Assembly (NCBI RefSeq): GCF_002269505.1
Contig: NZ_NQKQ01000021.1
Coordinates: 24,275-88,274, forward strand
DNA: 64,000 bases
Source of the DNA: Pseudomonas fragi
Lineage (GTDB): Bacteria > Pseudomonadota > Gammaproteobacteria > Pseudomonadales > Pseudomonadaceae
Direction: 5' to 3'
This document shows positions 42,135-50,709 of the stretch, piece after piece. A program made the translations under genes and the position numbers. The notes beneath the pieces are model-generated. The model searched no databases and was not told where the DNA came from. It saw only the letters and a program-made list of their open reading frames with translations. How positions within the stretch are numbered: position 1 is the first letter of the stretch; each line of letters opens with the position of its first letter.

Positions 42135-43016
42135 ATGAATCCTTCAATTCCGGTGTTCAAGCTTTATGGTGAACAGCAGGACTGGCTCAGCCCTGACCTG
42201 TTGCACTGTGAAACCATCTCGCTGCGCAGCCGCGTCCACGATTGGGAGATCCGACCCCATCGGCATGCTGACCTGTGCCAGTTGCTCTATGTGCACAAGG
42301 GGCGAGCGCAAGTTGAGGTCGAAGGGCAGCGCCATGTTCTGGAGCAATCGGCGATTCAGGTCATCCCGCCTCTGTGCGTCCACGGGTTTCAGTTTTCGCC
42401 GAACGTAGAGGGCTTTGTTCTGACCCTGGCCGCGCCGTTGGTGGCGCAGTTGCAAGCCCAGCTGGGCGGCAACATCAGTCTGTTGCAGCGGGTCGCCAGT
42501 TACCCCGCAGGCAAGGACAGTGATTACCTCAACAACCTGTTCAGTGAGCTGCAAGGCGAATATGACAGCGCACAACCTGCCCGCGAGATGCTGCTGCAGT
42601 CGCTGATCAGTGTGCTGCTGGTGTGGGTGGCGCGCCAGGTGATCCAGCGTCGTGAGGCCCGGCAATTACCGGCACGGGGCCGCGAGTATCTGGGGCTGTT
42701 CAATCAACGGGTCGAGGCGCAGTTTCGCCAGCAGCCAAATGTTGAACAGCTGGCGCATCAGGTGGGCATTTCAGTGGCGCATTTGAACAGCATCTGCCGC
42801 GAGCTGGCGGGACAGTCGGCGTTGCAGATCATCCATCAGCGACTGTTATTGGAGGCCAAGCGACATTTGATTTACACACCGATGACCATCAGCGAAGTGG
42901 CTGACAGTTTGGGCTTTGCAGATCCGGCATATTTTGCACGGTTTTTCCGACGCCTGAGCGGGACATCGCCCAGTGTTTTTCGAAGTGGGCGGACTGACAG
43001 TATCAGCCCGCCCTGA
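42135..43016 (+). CDS. pobR: AraC family activator of pobA, PobR
   Basis: A 293-residue regulator. An N-terminal cupin effector domain contains EIRPHRHADLCQLLYVHKGR and SAIQVIPPLCVHGFQFSPNV. A C-terminal double HTH contains NVEQLAHQVGISVAHLNSIC and EVADSLGFADPAYFARFFRR. It is divergent from pobA with 173 bases between the starts, the usual arrangement for an activator that responds to 4-hydroxybenzoate. The frame is open upstream, but MNPSIPVFKLYGEQQDWLSP is the natural start. Confidence 0.92.
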   Translation: MNPSIPVFKLYGEQQDWLSPDLLHCETISLRSRVHDWEIRPHRHADLCQLLYVHKGRAQVEVEGQRHVLEQSAIQVIPPLCVHGFQFSPNVEGFVLTLAAPLVAQLQAQLGGNISLLQRVASYPAGKDSDYLNNLFSELQGEYDSAQPAREMLLQSLISVLLVWVARQVIQRREARQLPARGREYLGLFNQRVEAQFRQQPNVEQLAHQVGISVAHLNSICRELAGQSALQIIHQRLLLEAKRHLIYTPMTISEVADSLGFADPAYFARFFRRLSGTSPSVFRSGRTDSISPP

Positions 43017-43030
43017 CACTCCGGGGCTTC

Positions 43031-43198
43031 CTACCTCAGAGCGCTGAACATGGCATTGCAGTGCGCGCCATTGCAACTGGCGATCAATCCGGCTGCCTGG
43101 CGGGTTTGCTCGGCGCGGTAGCAAGCGCTTGCAAACAGGACAGCGGCAGCGAAAACGATAAAAACGGTCATGCATGTTGTTTTTGTTTTGGTAGTCAT
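43031..43198 (-). CDS. Small exported or membrane-anchored protein, 55 residues
   Basis: A short frame reading MTTKTKTTCMTVFIVFAAAV, continuing LFASACYRAEQTRQAAGLIA and ending SCNGAHCNAMFSALR. A hydrophobic stretch at residues 11-25 with preceding lysines looks like a signal or single membrane anchor, and four cysteines fall in the rest. AAGGGAGCC, nine bases before the ATG, is a strong ribosome site. It is convergent with pobR, 15 bases away. I know no family for it. Confidence 0.6.
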   Translation of the reverse strand: MTTKTKTTCMTVFIVFAAAVLFASACYRAEQTRQAAGLIASCNGAHCNAMFSALR

Positions 43199-43334
43199 GG
43201 CATTGGCTCCCTTGACGTCACAGCTTTGAGGCTAGTTCAGACACAGGTTCTTGCCATATCAGTTGTACGAGTGGTTGCGCCCGATTTCATCCTTCAAATG
43301 GACTATGCATGTAAATCCTGTAGCCGCTGCAGCG

Positions 43335-43382
43335 AGGGAAAACTGCTCGCGAAGGTCGTACGCGAGCAGGCTCGCTCCCACC
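43335..43382. repeat. Degenerate REP palindrome
   Basis: The right arm CGCGAGCAGGCTCGCTCCCA is intact, while the left arm is decayed (GGGAAAACTGCTCGCGAAGG). Same family as the copies at 28214, 30680, 33024 and 53990. Confidence 0.75.
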
Positions 43383-43408
43383 ATAGGGCTTGATCTGCAA
43401 CAGCGTAT

Positions 43409-44314
43409 CTATAGATATTTATCCCACACCGGTTCGTCGGTAAAGCGCTCGGCGAGGAAGTCGAGCATGCTGCGCAAGCTGGCCGGCATGTGCTTGCGCG
43501 ACGCGTACACCGCGTAGATGTTCATCAGGCGCGGTTCTGCTTCGGGCAGCAGGCGTACCAGTTCACCGCGTTGCACAAAAACCCCCGCCTGGTAGCTAGG
43601 CAGCAGCGAAATTCCCGCACCCGCCAACGTAGCGCTTAGCAGAGTGCTGGCTTCGTTGGCGCTGATATTACCCTGCACCGGCACCGAGACTTCCTCACCC
43701 TCGCAGGTGAAATGCCACATGCTTTTGCCGTAGTAGGAATGGGTCAGGCAGTTGTGCCCACTGAGGTCATCGACCTGCTGCAGCGCCGAGTGTTCACGCA
43801 AATAGGCCGGGGATGCGCAAAGCACTGAGCGACAAACGGTGAGCTTGCGGGCGATCAGACTCGGGTCCAGGTCATTGCTGGTGCGAATTGCCAGGTCGAT
43901 GCGTTCATCCACCAGATTGACCGTGCGATCGAGCATCTGCAGGTCGATGCTGACCTGCGGGTAAAGCCGTACATAGTCGGTGACTGCCGCCGCCAATTGC
44001 GCCTGGCCGAACGAGGTGCTGACGCTGATGCGCAACAGCCCCCGTGGTGCATCACTGGGTACGTCGACGGCGGCCTGCATGTCGTCGGCCAGTTCCAGCA
44101 ACTGCCGGCAGCGCGGCAGGGTTTCATTGCCGGCGGCGGTCAGGCTCAGCTTGCGCGTTGTGCGGTGCATCAAGCGTGCCCCCACCCATTCTTCAAGCTC
44201 CGCCAGATAGCGCGAAACCACGGGGCGCGACAGGTCCAGATGATCAGCAGCGGCTGACTGGCTGCCGAGGTCGACGACGGTGACAAACACCCGCATTGCA
44301 ATAAGACGATCCAT
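43409..44314 (-). CDS. LysR family transcriptional regulator
   Basis: A 301-residue LysR protein of the CrgA/DmlR-like group. The N-terminal HTH is MDRLIAMRVFVTVVDLGSQS to HLDLSRPVVSRYLAELEEWV, followed by the effector-binding domain (RGLLRISVSTSFGQAQLAAA). It is divergent from the metallo-hydrolase-like gene at 44427, with 112 bases between, so it probably controls that gene and the reductase after it. Effector unknown. Confidence 0.9.
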   Translation of the reverse strand: MDRLIAMRVFVTVVDLGSQSAAADHLDLSRPVVSRYLAELEEWVGARLMHRTTRKLSLTAAGNETLPRCRQLLELADDMQAAVDVPSDAPRGLLRISVSTSFGQAQLAAAVTDYVRLYPQVSIDLQMLDRTVNLVDERIDLAIRTSNDLDPSLIARKLTVCRSVLCASPAYLREHSALQQVDDLSGHNCLTHSYYGKSMWHFTCEGEEVSVPVQGNISANEASTLLSATLAGAGISLLPSYQAGVFVQRGELVRLLPEAEPRLMNIYAVYASRKHMPASLRSMLDFLAERFTDEPVWDKYL

Positions 44315-44426
44315 GATCTGCCCGATATCTGAAACAAACTATGTTCAAGCATCGCATTTTTAGTTCTCGATCGGGCAACTAAGCTCTGTCCATCGCCGAT
44401 CTTGGCCATTGACTCAGGAATCACCC

Positions 44427-45311
44427 ATGAGCGGATTTACCACCCTTCGCCGTTTTGCCCTCAGCGCTGTCATGCTGGGCTTTGCAGCCCATGCTTCGGC
44501 GGCTCCGGCGCCCTTGACCCTGGACATTTACAACCCGGGCACGGCTGCGATTTTCCCGGTGTCTTCAGTGCTGGTCAGTGGCGACAAGGACGCCATCCTG
44601 GTCGACGCCCAATTTGGCAAGGCCCAGGCACAGCAAGTGGTCGACAAGATTCGCGCCAGTGGCAAGCACCTGACCACCATCTACATCAGCCACGGCGACC
44701 CGGACTACTATTTCGGCCTGGAGACCCTGACCCAGGCGTTCCCGGACGCCAAGGTCGTGGCCCCTGGGCCGGTGGTTGAGCATATCAACCAGACCAAAGA
44801 CGCCAAGCTGGCGTTCTGGGGCCCGCAGATGGGCGCCGACATGCCGCAAAAGTTGATCGTGCCGCAGGTGCTCAAGGGCAACACCCTGGACCTTGAAGGG
44901 CATGAACTGGATATCGTCGGCCTGAGCGGACGTCAGCCGGACCGTACCTTCGTGTGGATCCCTTCCATCAAGGCCGTTGTGGGTGGGGTAGTAGTGGCCG
45001 ACAACCTGCACGTATGGATGGCTGACACCCAGACCCCGCAATCGCACAAGCAATGGCTGGCCACCCTTAAACGTATCGACAGCCTGCAGCCCAAAGTCGT
45101 GGTACCGGGCCATTACCTGGGTGACAGCGACCGCTCGTTGAAAGCGGTGTACTTCACCCGTGATTACATCAAGGCGTTCGACGAAGAGGCGCTAAAGGCC
45201 CGCAACTCGGGCGAATTGATAGCGGCCATGAAAAAACGCTACCCAGATCTGGGCGAAGAATCTTCATTGGAGCTAAGTGCCAAGGTGGCCAAAGGCGAAA
45301 TGAAGTGGTGA
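44427..45311 (+). CDS. MBL-fold hydrolase-like exported protein with altered metal motif
   Basis: A 294-residue protein with a signal peptide (cleavage near residue 26, AHASAAPAP). The metallo-beta-lactamase fold is seen in GDKDAILVDAQFGKAQAQQV, TIYISHGDPDYYFGLETL, RTFVWIPSIKAVVGGVVVAD and VVVPGHYLGDS. The canonical HxHxDH reads HGDPDY, so two of the three histidines are missing and metal binding must be altered. The ATG at 44427 has AGGAA upstream. The NAD(P)-binding gene follows 29 bases later. A LysR gene is divergent. Substrate unknown. Confidence 0.85.
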   Translation: MSGFTTLRRFALSAVMLGFAAHASAAPAPLTLDIYNPGTAAIFPVSSVLVSGDKDAILVDAQFGKAQAQQVVDKIRASGKHLTTIYISHGDPDYYFGLETLTQAFPDAKVVAPGPVVEHINQTKDAKLAFWGPQMGADMPQKLIVPQVLKGNTLDLEGHELDIVGLSGRQPDRTFVWIPSIKAVVGGVVVADNLHVWMADTQTPQSHKQWLATLKRIDSLQPKVVVPGHYLGDSDRSLKAVYFTRDYIKAFDEEALKARNSGELIAAMKKRYPDLGEESSLELSAKVAKGEMKW

Positions 45312-45340
45312 ATGCTACTACCTACTCACTGGAGAACATC

Positions 45341-45958
45341 ATGAGCAAAATCGCAATCATCGGGGCTACCGGCCGTGCTGGCAGCCAACTGCTGGAAGAA
45401 GCCCTGCGTCGTGGACATAGCGTTACAGCCATTGCCCGCAATGCATCGAAAAAACTGGGTGAGCGGGCGGGAGTGGTGGTCAAGGACGTTGACGTCAACG
45501 ATGCCCAGGCTCTGCAAGACGCCGTGGCAGGCCATGACGTGGTGCTCAGCGCCGCGCATTTCTCGACCCTGCCGGCCTCGGCCATTATCGAGCCGGTAAA
45601 AAAGGCTGGGGTCAAACGCCTGCTGGTAGTGGGCGGTGCGGGCTCACTCTTGCTGCCGGGTGACACCAAAGTCATCGACAGCCCGGGCTTTCCGGACGAA
45701 TACCGTGCCGAAGCAACAGCGGGTGGCGTTTACCTCGACACCTTGCGCGCCGAAAAAGACCTGGACTGGACCTTTCTCTCACCCTCGGCCGAGTTTGTCG
45801 AAGGCGAGCGCACAGGCAAGTTCCGCCTGGGTACGGACCGCCTACTGATCAACACAGAAGGTAAAAGCTGGATCAGCTTCGCCGACTTCGCCATCGCCAT
45901 GCTTGATGAGGTCGAGCAACCCAAGCATTCCCGCCAGCGGTTTACTGTGGGGTATTGA
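45341..45958 (+). CDS. NAD(P)-binding atypical SDR, NmrA/YwnB type
   Basis: A 205-residue Rossmann protein: MSKIAIIGATGRAGSQLLEE with the GxxGxxG-type nucleotide motif, NDAQALQDAVAGHDVVLSAA, KRLLVVGGAGSLLLPGDTKV, and DWTFLSPSAEFVEGERTGKF. The family includes flavin or quinone reductases and redox-sensing proteins. CTGGAGAACATC precedes the ATG. It lies 29 bases after the MBL-fold gene, so the pair likely forms an operon governed by the divergent LysR. Confidence 0.88.
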   Translation: MSKIAIIGATGRAGSQLLEEALRRGHSVTAIARNASKKLGERAGVVVKDVDVNDAQALQDAVAGHDVVLSAAHFSTLPASAIIEPVKKAGVKRLLVVGGAGSLLLPGDTKVIDSPGFPDEYRAEATAGGVYLDTLRAEKDLDWTFLSPSAEFVEGERTGKFRLGTDRLLINTEGKSWISFADFAIAMLDEVEQPKHSRQRFTVGY

Positions 45959-45961
45959 GTT

Positions 45962-47014
45962 TCAGGGTACGGGGCGATTGCGCCATTTCGCACTTCGCCC
46001 CTTGCCGGTGGACTCAATCAAACCTTCGGATTTCAACGCGCGTAAAACCAGGCGCACCGTGTCTCGGCTCGTACCGGGGCATGCCTGCTCAATCTCGCTG
46101 ATTGAAAAGGGCAGTGAGCGGTTCAGTACGGCTATGCGAACGCGGCTGCTTTTGTTGCCGTATTTTTTCTCGATGGTTCCAACCCGCGCTTCAAACTCTT
46201 TATAGGCTTTGATCAGCGCGCCCCAAAAGTAATTGAGCCAAGGCCCTACATCGTGAGTGCCTGAATGCCAATTAACAGAGCTGGCCTCCAGGGTTTCGTA
46301 ATAGCTCTCCTTGCTGTCTTCAAAAATCCGCTCAAGACTGATGAAACGGCCTACGACGTAATCAAACTGATAGAGCAGCAAGAGAGTCAGCAGGCGTGCA
46401 ACGCGACCGTTGCCGTCTGCAAAGGGGTGGATACACAAAAAGTCCAAAATACACAACGGAACCAGAACCAGTGGATCGGCAAGTTTTTGCTGATTTGCGC
46501 TGTAGTAGCGGCTTAGCAGATCACTCATGGCCATCGGCGTCAGATGAGCGGGAGTGGGTGTTAATCTCACCCTGAGACTCCCATCAGGATGACGTTCGAT
46601 GATGTCGTTGTTGGTTGATTTCCAGCTGCCTCCCTCTTGTGGCAGGTATCGATAAAGAATCGTATGTAACTGGCGTACCGTACCTTCCGAGAAAGGCATG
46701 GCATCGCAGGCTTCGTGTATCAGCGACAGCGCATCCCGATAGCCGGCAACTTCCTGCTCGGAGCGACTTTTAGGCTGGGCATTTTTGATCATCAAGGATT
46801 TAAGGCGACTGGGCGAAACGACCACGCCCTCCAGACGGCTGGATGACTCTGCGGACTCAATCACTGCCTGCTGCTTGAGATCTGCGAGCGCTTCTGCCGA
46901 TTGGGCGACAAACAGCTTTTGCTTGCCCCTGTACTCGCCCAACGCCCTCAGAGTTGAAAGCTGCAGGCCGTCAAAGCGAAGTTGGGTCAGTTGTTCGACG
47001 GTAAGCGAGTGCAT
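45962..47014 (-). CDS. Fic family protein with N-terminal inhibitory motif and C-terminal winged helix
   Basis: A 350-residue protein. The Fic motif HPFADGNGR is complete (His196-Arg204), so it can probably transfer AMP (or another NMP) to a target protein. The N-terminal helix has the inhibition motif (S/T)xxxE(G/N) as Ser58...Glu62-Gly63 (SSRLEG), placing it in the class with the inhibitory helix before the Fic core. The last 60 residues (FSISEIEQACPGTSRDTVRL, VLRALKSEGLIE) look like a winged helix. Base composition is poorer in GC than its neighbours, suggesting acquisition. A symmetrical operator-like array lies directly upstream. Confidence 0.92.
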   Translation of the reverse strand: MHSLTVEQLTQLRFDGLQLSTLRALGEYRGKQKLFVAQSAEALADLKQQAVIESAESSSRLEGVVVSPSRLKSLMIKNAQPKSRSEQEVAGYRDALSLIHEACDAMPFSEGTVRQLHTILYRYLPQEGGSWKSTNNDIIERHPDGSLRVRLTPTPAHLTPMAMSDLLSRYYSANQQKLADPLVLVPLCILDFLCIHPFADGNGRVARLLTLLLLYQFDYVVGRFISLERIFEDSKESYYETLEASSVNWHSGTHDVGPWLNYFWGALIKAYKEFEARVGTIEKKYGNKSSRVRIAVLNRSLPFSISEIEQACPGTSRDTVRLVLRALKSEGLIESTGKGRSAKWRNRPVP

Positions 47015-47025
47015 AAACGTCCTTT

Positions 47026-47100
47026 AATAGGGTAATACAAAAGATCAAATGGGGTTTTATTGATTGTTTTTACCCCATTTATACAAGGAATACCCCATTT
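47026..47100. promoter_or_regulatory. Nested four-half-site dyad upstream of fic
   Basis: Plus-strand half-sites: AATAGGGTA (47026-47034), AAATGGGGT (47047-47055), ACCCCATTT (47072-47080) and ACCCCATTT (47092-47100). The inner pair and the outer pair are inverted about nearly the same centre, 47063. The array covers the expected fic promoter and leader, ending 12 bases before the ATG. It looks like an operator for a regulator with two-fold symmetry, plausibly Fic itself. Confidence 0.7.
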
Positions 47101-47156
47101 AAACTGTTACAGCGATTTTTCCCGCACCAGGACAAACTGGCTGTATCGATACAGGG

Positions 47157-48041
47157 TTAATCCGTGCAGTGCGTCTGCTCCACCAGCCAGTCCAGCAACT
47201 CGCGCAACGGCGCCGACGCTTCGTTGCGCGGTGAGCACACCAGCAGGTAGGCGGCGCCGGTAGTTACTTTGAAATCGAAAGGCATGGCCAGGCGGCCGGC
47301 CTTCAGGTCATCGCCAATCAGCGACCAGTCACCTATGGCCACACCATTGCCCTGGGCCGCTACGGTCATGGCCAGATCCAGGGTGTCGAAGTACTGGCTC
47401 TTGCGGATCGCCGACACATCGCCCCCCACGGCCTTCAGCCACTGGGTCCAGTCCTGCTGGTCTCGGCTGGGATGTAGCAGGGTATGTTGAGTCAGATCGC
47501 CTAGCTGGTTGATGGCATCGCGACCCTCCAGCAGATGCGGGGCACACACCGGGGTCAGTTGTTCGTCAAACAGGTGGCGCCCCTGACGCTTGGGCCCCGG
47601 TTGCGGGCTGTAGACCACCGCGGCATCAAACGCCTCGCGACGAAAATCCACCCCGTGCTGCACGCTGCTGGTCAGCTCAACCGGCACGTCAGGGCGCAGT
47701 TCTTGCCAGTGCAGCAACTTGGGCAATAACCAGCGCAGCATGCAGGTCGGCGCCTTGATTTGCAGCGGGCTGCGGCGAACGCTCGCATGTTCGACGGCCT
47801 CGCCGATCAAGTCGAACACCTGTTCGATACGCGGATACAGTGCCTGACCTTGCTCGGTCAGGCTCAACCCGCGGGCCTGGCGATGGAACAGCGGGTAACC
47901 CAGATGCTCCTCAAGCCCGGCTATTTGCCGGCTCACCGCCCCCTGGGTGATATGCAACTGCTCACCGGCACGGGTGAAGTTGCAACATTGGGCCGTGATC
48001 AGAAAAGTATGCAGCGCGGGAAGGGGCGGAAGGCGTTTCAT
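47157..48041 (-). CDS. LysR family transcriptional regulator (GcvA-like)
   Basis: A 294-residue regulator with MKRLPPLPALHTFLITAQCC and the HTH ITQGAVSRQIAGLEEHLGYP, followed by a GcvA-type effector domain (APTCMLRWLLPKLLHWQELR). It is divergent from the thiamine-diphosphate enzyme gene at 48154, with 112 bases between, and is its likely regulator. A guanidino-keto acid or arginine-related inducer is possible given that neighbour but is not shown. Confidence 0.9.
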   Translation of the reverse strand: MKRLPPLPALHTFLITAQCCNFTRAGEQLHITQGAVSRQIAGLEEHLGYPLFHRQARGLSLTEQGQALYPRIEQVFDLIGEAVEHASVRRSPLQIKAPTCMLRWLLPKLLHWQELRPDVPVELTSSVQHGVDFRREAFDAAVVYSPQPGPKRQGRHLFDEQLTPVCAPHLLEGRDAINQLGDLTQHTLLHPSRDQQDWTQWLKAVGGDVSAIRKSQYFDTLDLAMTVAAQGNGVAIGDWSLIGDDLKAGRLAMPFDFKVTTGAAYLLVCSPRNEASAPLRELLDWLVEQTHCTD

Positions 48042-48153
48042 CAGTGGTCAGCCATGAGCTCAGGACATGGCTAGTATGAGCATGTTTACGTTGTGCGCAC
48101 CACACCCGACCGCTTCAATGGTTCATTCCAGAACAAAAACAGGAGCGGGACAC

Positions 48154-49785
48154 ATGGCGACGTGCGGCGAGGTATTGGTCAAGTTGCTGGAGGCCTACGG
48201 GGTTGAGCAAGTGTTCGGCATTCCGGGTGTGCACACAGTTGAGCTGTATCGCGGGCTGGCGGGCTCGACGATCAACCACATCACCCCGCGACATGAGCAG
48301 GGTGCAGGCTTTATGGCCGACGGCTATGCCCGCACCAGTGGCAAACCGGGGGTGTGCTTTATCATCACCGGGCCGGGCATGACCAATATCACCACGGCGA
48401 TGGGCCAGGCCTATGGCGACTCGATCCCGATGCTGGTGATTTCCAGTGTGCAGTCACGTAGCCAACTGGGCGGCGGGCGCGGCAAGTTGCACGAGTTACC
48501 GAACCAGAGCGCGATGATGGCTGGCGTCGCGGCGTTTTCCCATACCCTGATGTCGGCAGCAGAGTTGCCGGTCGTGCTGGCGCGGGCCTTTGCGCTGTTT
48601 CAGGCCGGCCGCCCTCGCCCGGTGCATATCGAAATCCCCCTGGACGTGCTGGTGGAAAACGCCGATGCGCTGCTTGCCAGCCTGCCCGTCAGCATTGCCC
48701 GCCCCGGCCCCGCGCCTGCTGCGATTGAGCAGATGAGCCAGCGTCTGGCCCAGGCCAAACGACCACTGATTCTGGCTGGCGGCGGTGCGATCGATGCGGC
48801 GCCGGCACTGACGCAACTGGCCGAAAGCCTCGGCGCGCCGGTGGCTCTGACCATCAACGCCAAGGGTATGTTGCCCTCCTCTCACCCCCTGCTGATCGGC
48901 TCGACCCAAAGTCTGGTCGCCACCCGGGCGCTGGTGGCCGAGGCCGATGTGGTGCTGGCGATCGGCACCGAGCTGGCCGAGACCGATTACGACGTGACGT
49001 TTGCCGGCGGCTTCGAGATCCCCGGCGCGCTGCTGCGCATTGATATCGACCCCGACCAGACCGTACGCAATTACCCGCCAACCCTGGCGCTGGTAGCCGA
49101 TGCCAACTTGGCGAGCGAGGCATTACTGGCAAGTCTTGCGCAGTTGCCAGCACGGGACGCGCAGTGGGGAGCTGTGCGGGTCAGCCGTCTGCAGGCACAG
49201 TTGGCCACCGAATGGGATGCCCCGACCCGTGCCCAGACGCGATTTTTGCAGGCTGTTTTCGATGTGCTGCCGGATGCCGTGTGCGTGGGCGACTCGACCC
49301 AGCCGGTGTACACCGGCAACCTGACCCTCAACCCCGATCAGCCGCGGCGCTGGTTCAACTCATCGACGGGCTACGGCACGCTCGGCTACGCCCTGCCCGC
49401 GGCAGTCGGGGCCTGGCTGGGGCGTCGTGCCGCAGGCAAACCCGGTGGCCCGGTGCTGTGCCTGATCGGTGATGGCGGTCTGCAATTTACCCTCGCCGAA
49501 CTGGCCAGCGCGGTTGAAGCGCAAACGCCGATCATCGTGCTGCTGTGGAACAACCAGGGCTACGGCGAGATCAAGAAGTACATGCTCAACCGCGCCATCG
49601 AACCCGTTGGCGTGGATATCTACACCCCGGATTTTATCGGTGTAGCCAAGGCGCTGGGGTGTGCCGCTCAGGCAGTCGGGGACGAAGCGCAATTGCGCGC
49701 AGCGCTGGCCAGCGCCAGCGATCGCCAAGGGCCCAGCGTGATTGAAATCGATGAGCTGCGCTGGCAGCAATCACTGGGCCTATAG
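48154..49785 (+). CDS. Thiamine diphosphate-dependent decarboxylase, AruI-like
   Basis: A 543-residue acetolactate-synthase-like enzyme. HITPRHEQGAGFMADGYART carries the activating glutamate, and LIGDGGLQFTLAELASAVEA with WNNQGYGEI forms the GDG...NN diphosphate site. The family is closest, by memory, to 5-guanidino-2-oxopentanoate decarboxylase of the arginine transaminase route. AGGAGCGGG precedes the ATG. The transaminase partner (aruH) is absent here; a LysR gene is divergent. The enzyme class is secure, the substrate less so. Confidence 0.82.
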   Translation: MATCGEVLVKLLEAYGVEQVFGIPGVHTVELYRGLAGSTINHITPRHEQGAGFMADGYARTSGKPGVCFIITGPGMTNITTAMGQAYGDSIPMLVISSVQSRSQLGGGRGKLHELPNQSAMMAGVAAFSHTLMSAAELPVVLARAFALFQAGRPRPVHIEIPLDVLVENADALLASLPVSIARPGPAPAAIEQMSQRLAQAKRPLILAGGGAIDAAPALTQLAESLGAPVALTINAKGMLPSSHPLLIGSTQSLVATRALVAEADVVLAIGTELAETDYDVTFAGGFEIPGALLRIDIDPDQTVRNYPPTLALVADANLASEALLASLAQLPARDAQWGAVRVSRLQAQLATEWDAPTRAQTRFLQAVFDVLPDAVCVGDSTQPVYTGNLTLNPDQPRRWFNSSTGYGTLGYALPAAVGAWLGRRAAGKPGGPVLCLIGDGGLQFTLAELASAVEAQTPIIVLLWNNQGYGEIKKYMLNRAIEPVGVDIYTPDFIGVAKALGCAAQAVGDEAQLRAALASASDRQGPSVIEIDELRWQQSLGL

Positions 49786-50709
49786 GCTCATGCGCAGGCG
49801 CGCCAGATCCCGCACCGGCGGCGCACCAAACTGGCGGCTGTACTCGCGGCTGAATTGCGACGGGCTCTCATAGCCCACGCGATAGCCCGCGGCCGATGCA
49901 TCCAGGCCTTCGCTGAGCATCAGCCTGCGGGCTTCGTTGAGTCGCAGTTGTTTTTGGTATTGCAGCGGGCTCATGGCGGTCATGGCCTTGAACCGATGGT
50001 GCAGGGTCGACACGCTGAGATTGGCTTCGCGTGCCAGGCTGTCGATGCGCAACGGTTGCTCGAAGTTACCGTTAAGCCAGGAAATCGCCCGGCTGACGCG
50101 GTGATTCTGGCTGTTCTCGCTGGCGATCTGATATAGCCGGTGGCCCTGCGGGCTGCGCAGCAGTCGGTAGAGAATCTCGCGGCGAATCAATGGCGCGAGC
50201 ATGGCGATGTCTTTCGGGGTATCGAGCAGACGTGTCAGGCGCAACAGGGCATCGAGCATCAACTGATCGATGGGTTCGACATACAGGCCGCGCCCAGTAG
50301 GTCGTGATGGCACACCCATGGGGCCAGCCTCGCTGATCAGCGTGGCGATCTCGGCCGGGTCAATGTCCAGGCGCAAAGCCAGTACCGGGTGCTCGGGGGA
50401 AATTTCCAGCACCCGGCCACTGATCGGCATCGACACCGACACTACCAGGTAATTTAGCGGGTCATAGGCGAAGTATTCGTCTGCCAGGCGCACCTCTTTG
50501 CGCCCCTGGGCCATGATGCACAAAGCGGGTTTGGGCAAGCTCGGGGAAAAATCGCTGGGCTGGCTGTAGCGCGACACGAACAGCGACTCGACGCCGGTGG
50601 TGAACGAGCCATCTTGCGGAGCGTGACGAAAAATCAGGTCGGCCAGTTCCAACCGCTGTTTTTCAAAGGCGGGGTCGAGCGCGGGCCGCGGCGGTTCCAG
50701 CAGGGACAT
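49780..50709 (-). CDS. AraC family regulator (YqhC-like N-terminal domain)
   Basis: A 309-residue regulator. The N-terminal domain (GVESLFVSRYSQPSDFSPSL, KPALCIMAQGRKEVRLADEY) is the AraC_N type seen in YqhC. The C-terminal double HTH is RIDSLAREANLSVSTLHHRF and ASAAGYRVGYESPSQFSREY. AAGAAGG lies at good distance before ATG 50709. Its end overlaps the 3' end of the AruI-like gene, read the other way. It is divergent from the ABM-domain gene at 51022 and may control it. Confidence 0.9.
   Translation of the reverse strand: MSLLEPPRPALDPAFEKQRLELADLIFRHAPQDGSFTTGVESLFVSRYSQPSDFSPSLPKPALCIMAQGRKEVRLADEYFAYDPLNYLVVSVSMPISGRVLEISPEHPVLALRLDIDPAEIATLISEAGPMGVPSRPTGRGLYVEPIDQLMLDALLRLTRLLDTPKDIAMLAPLIRREILYRLLRSPQGHRLYQIASENSQNHRVSRAISWLNGNFEQPLRIDSLAREANLSVSTLHHRFKAMTAMSPLQYQKQLRLNEARRLMLSEGLDASAAGYRVGYESPSQFSREYSRQFGAPPVRDLARLRMSL

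Noticed and set aside
47157..48041. Accessory island with integrase or att sites around the Fic gene
   Set aside because: The Fic gene is relatively GC-poor, but no integrase, tRNA or flanking direct repeat was seen, so only possible acquisition is noted.
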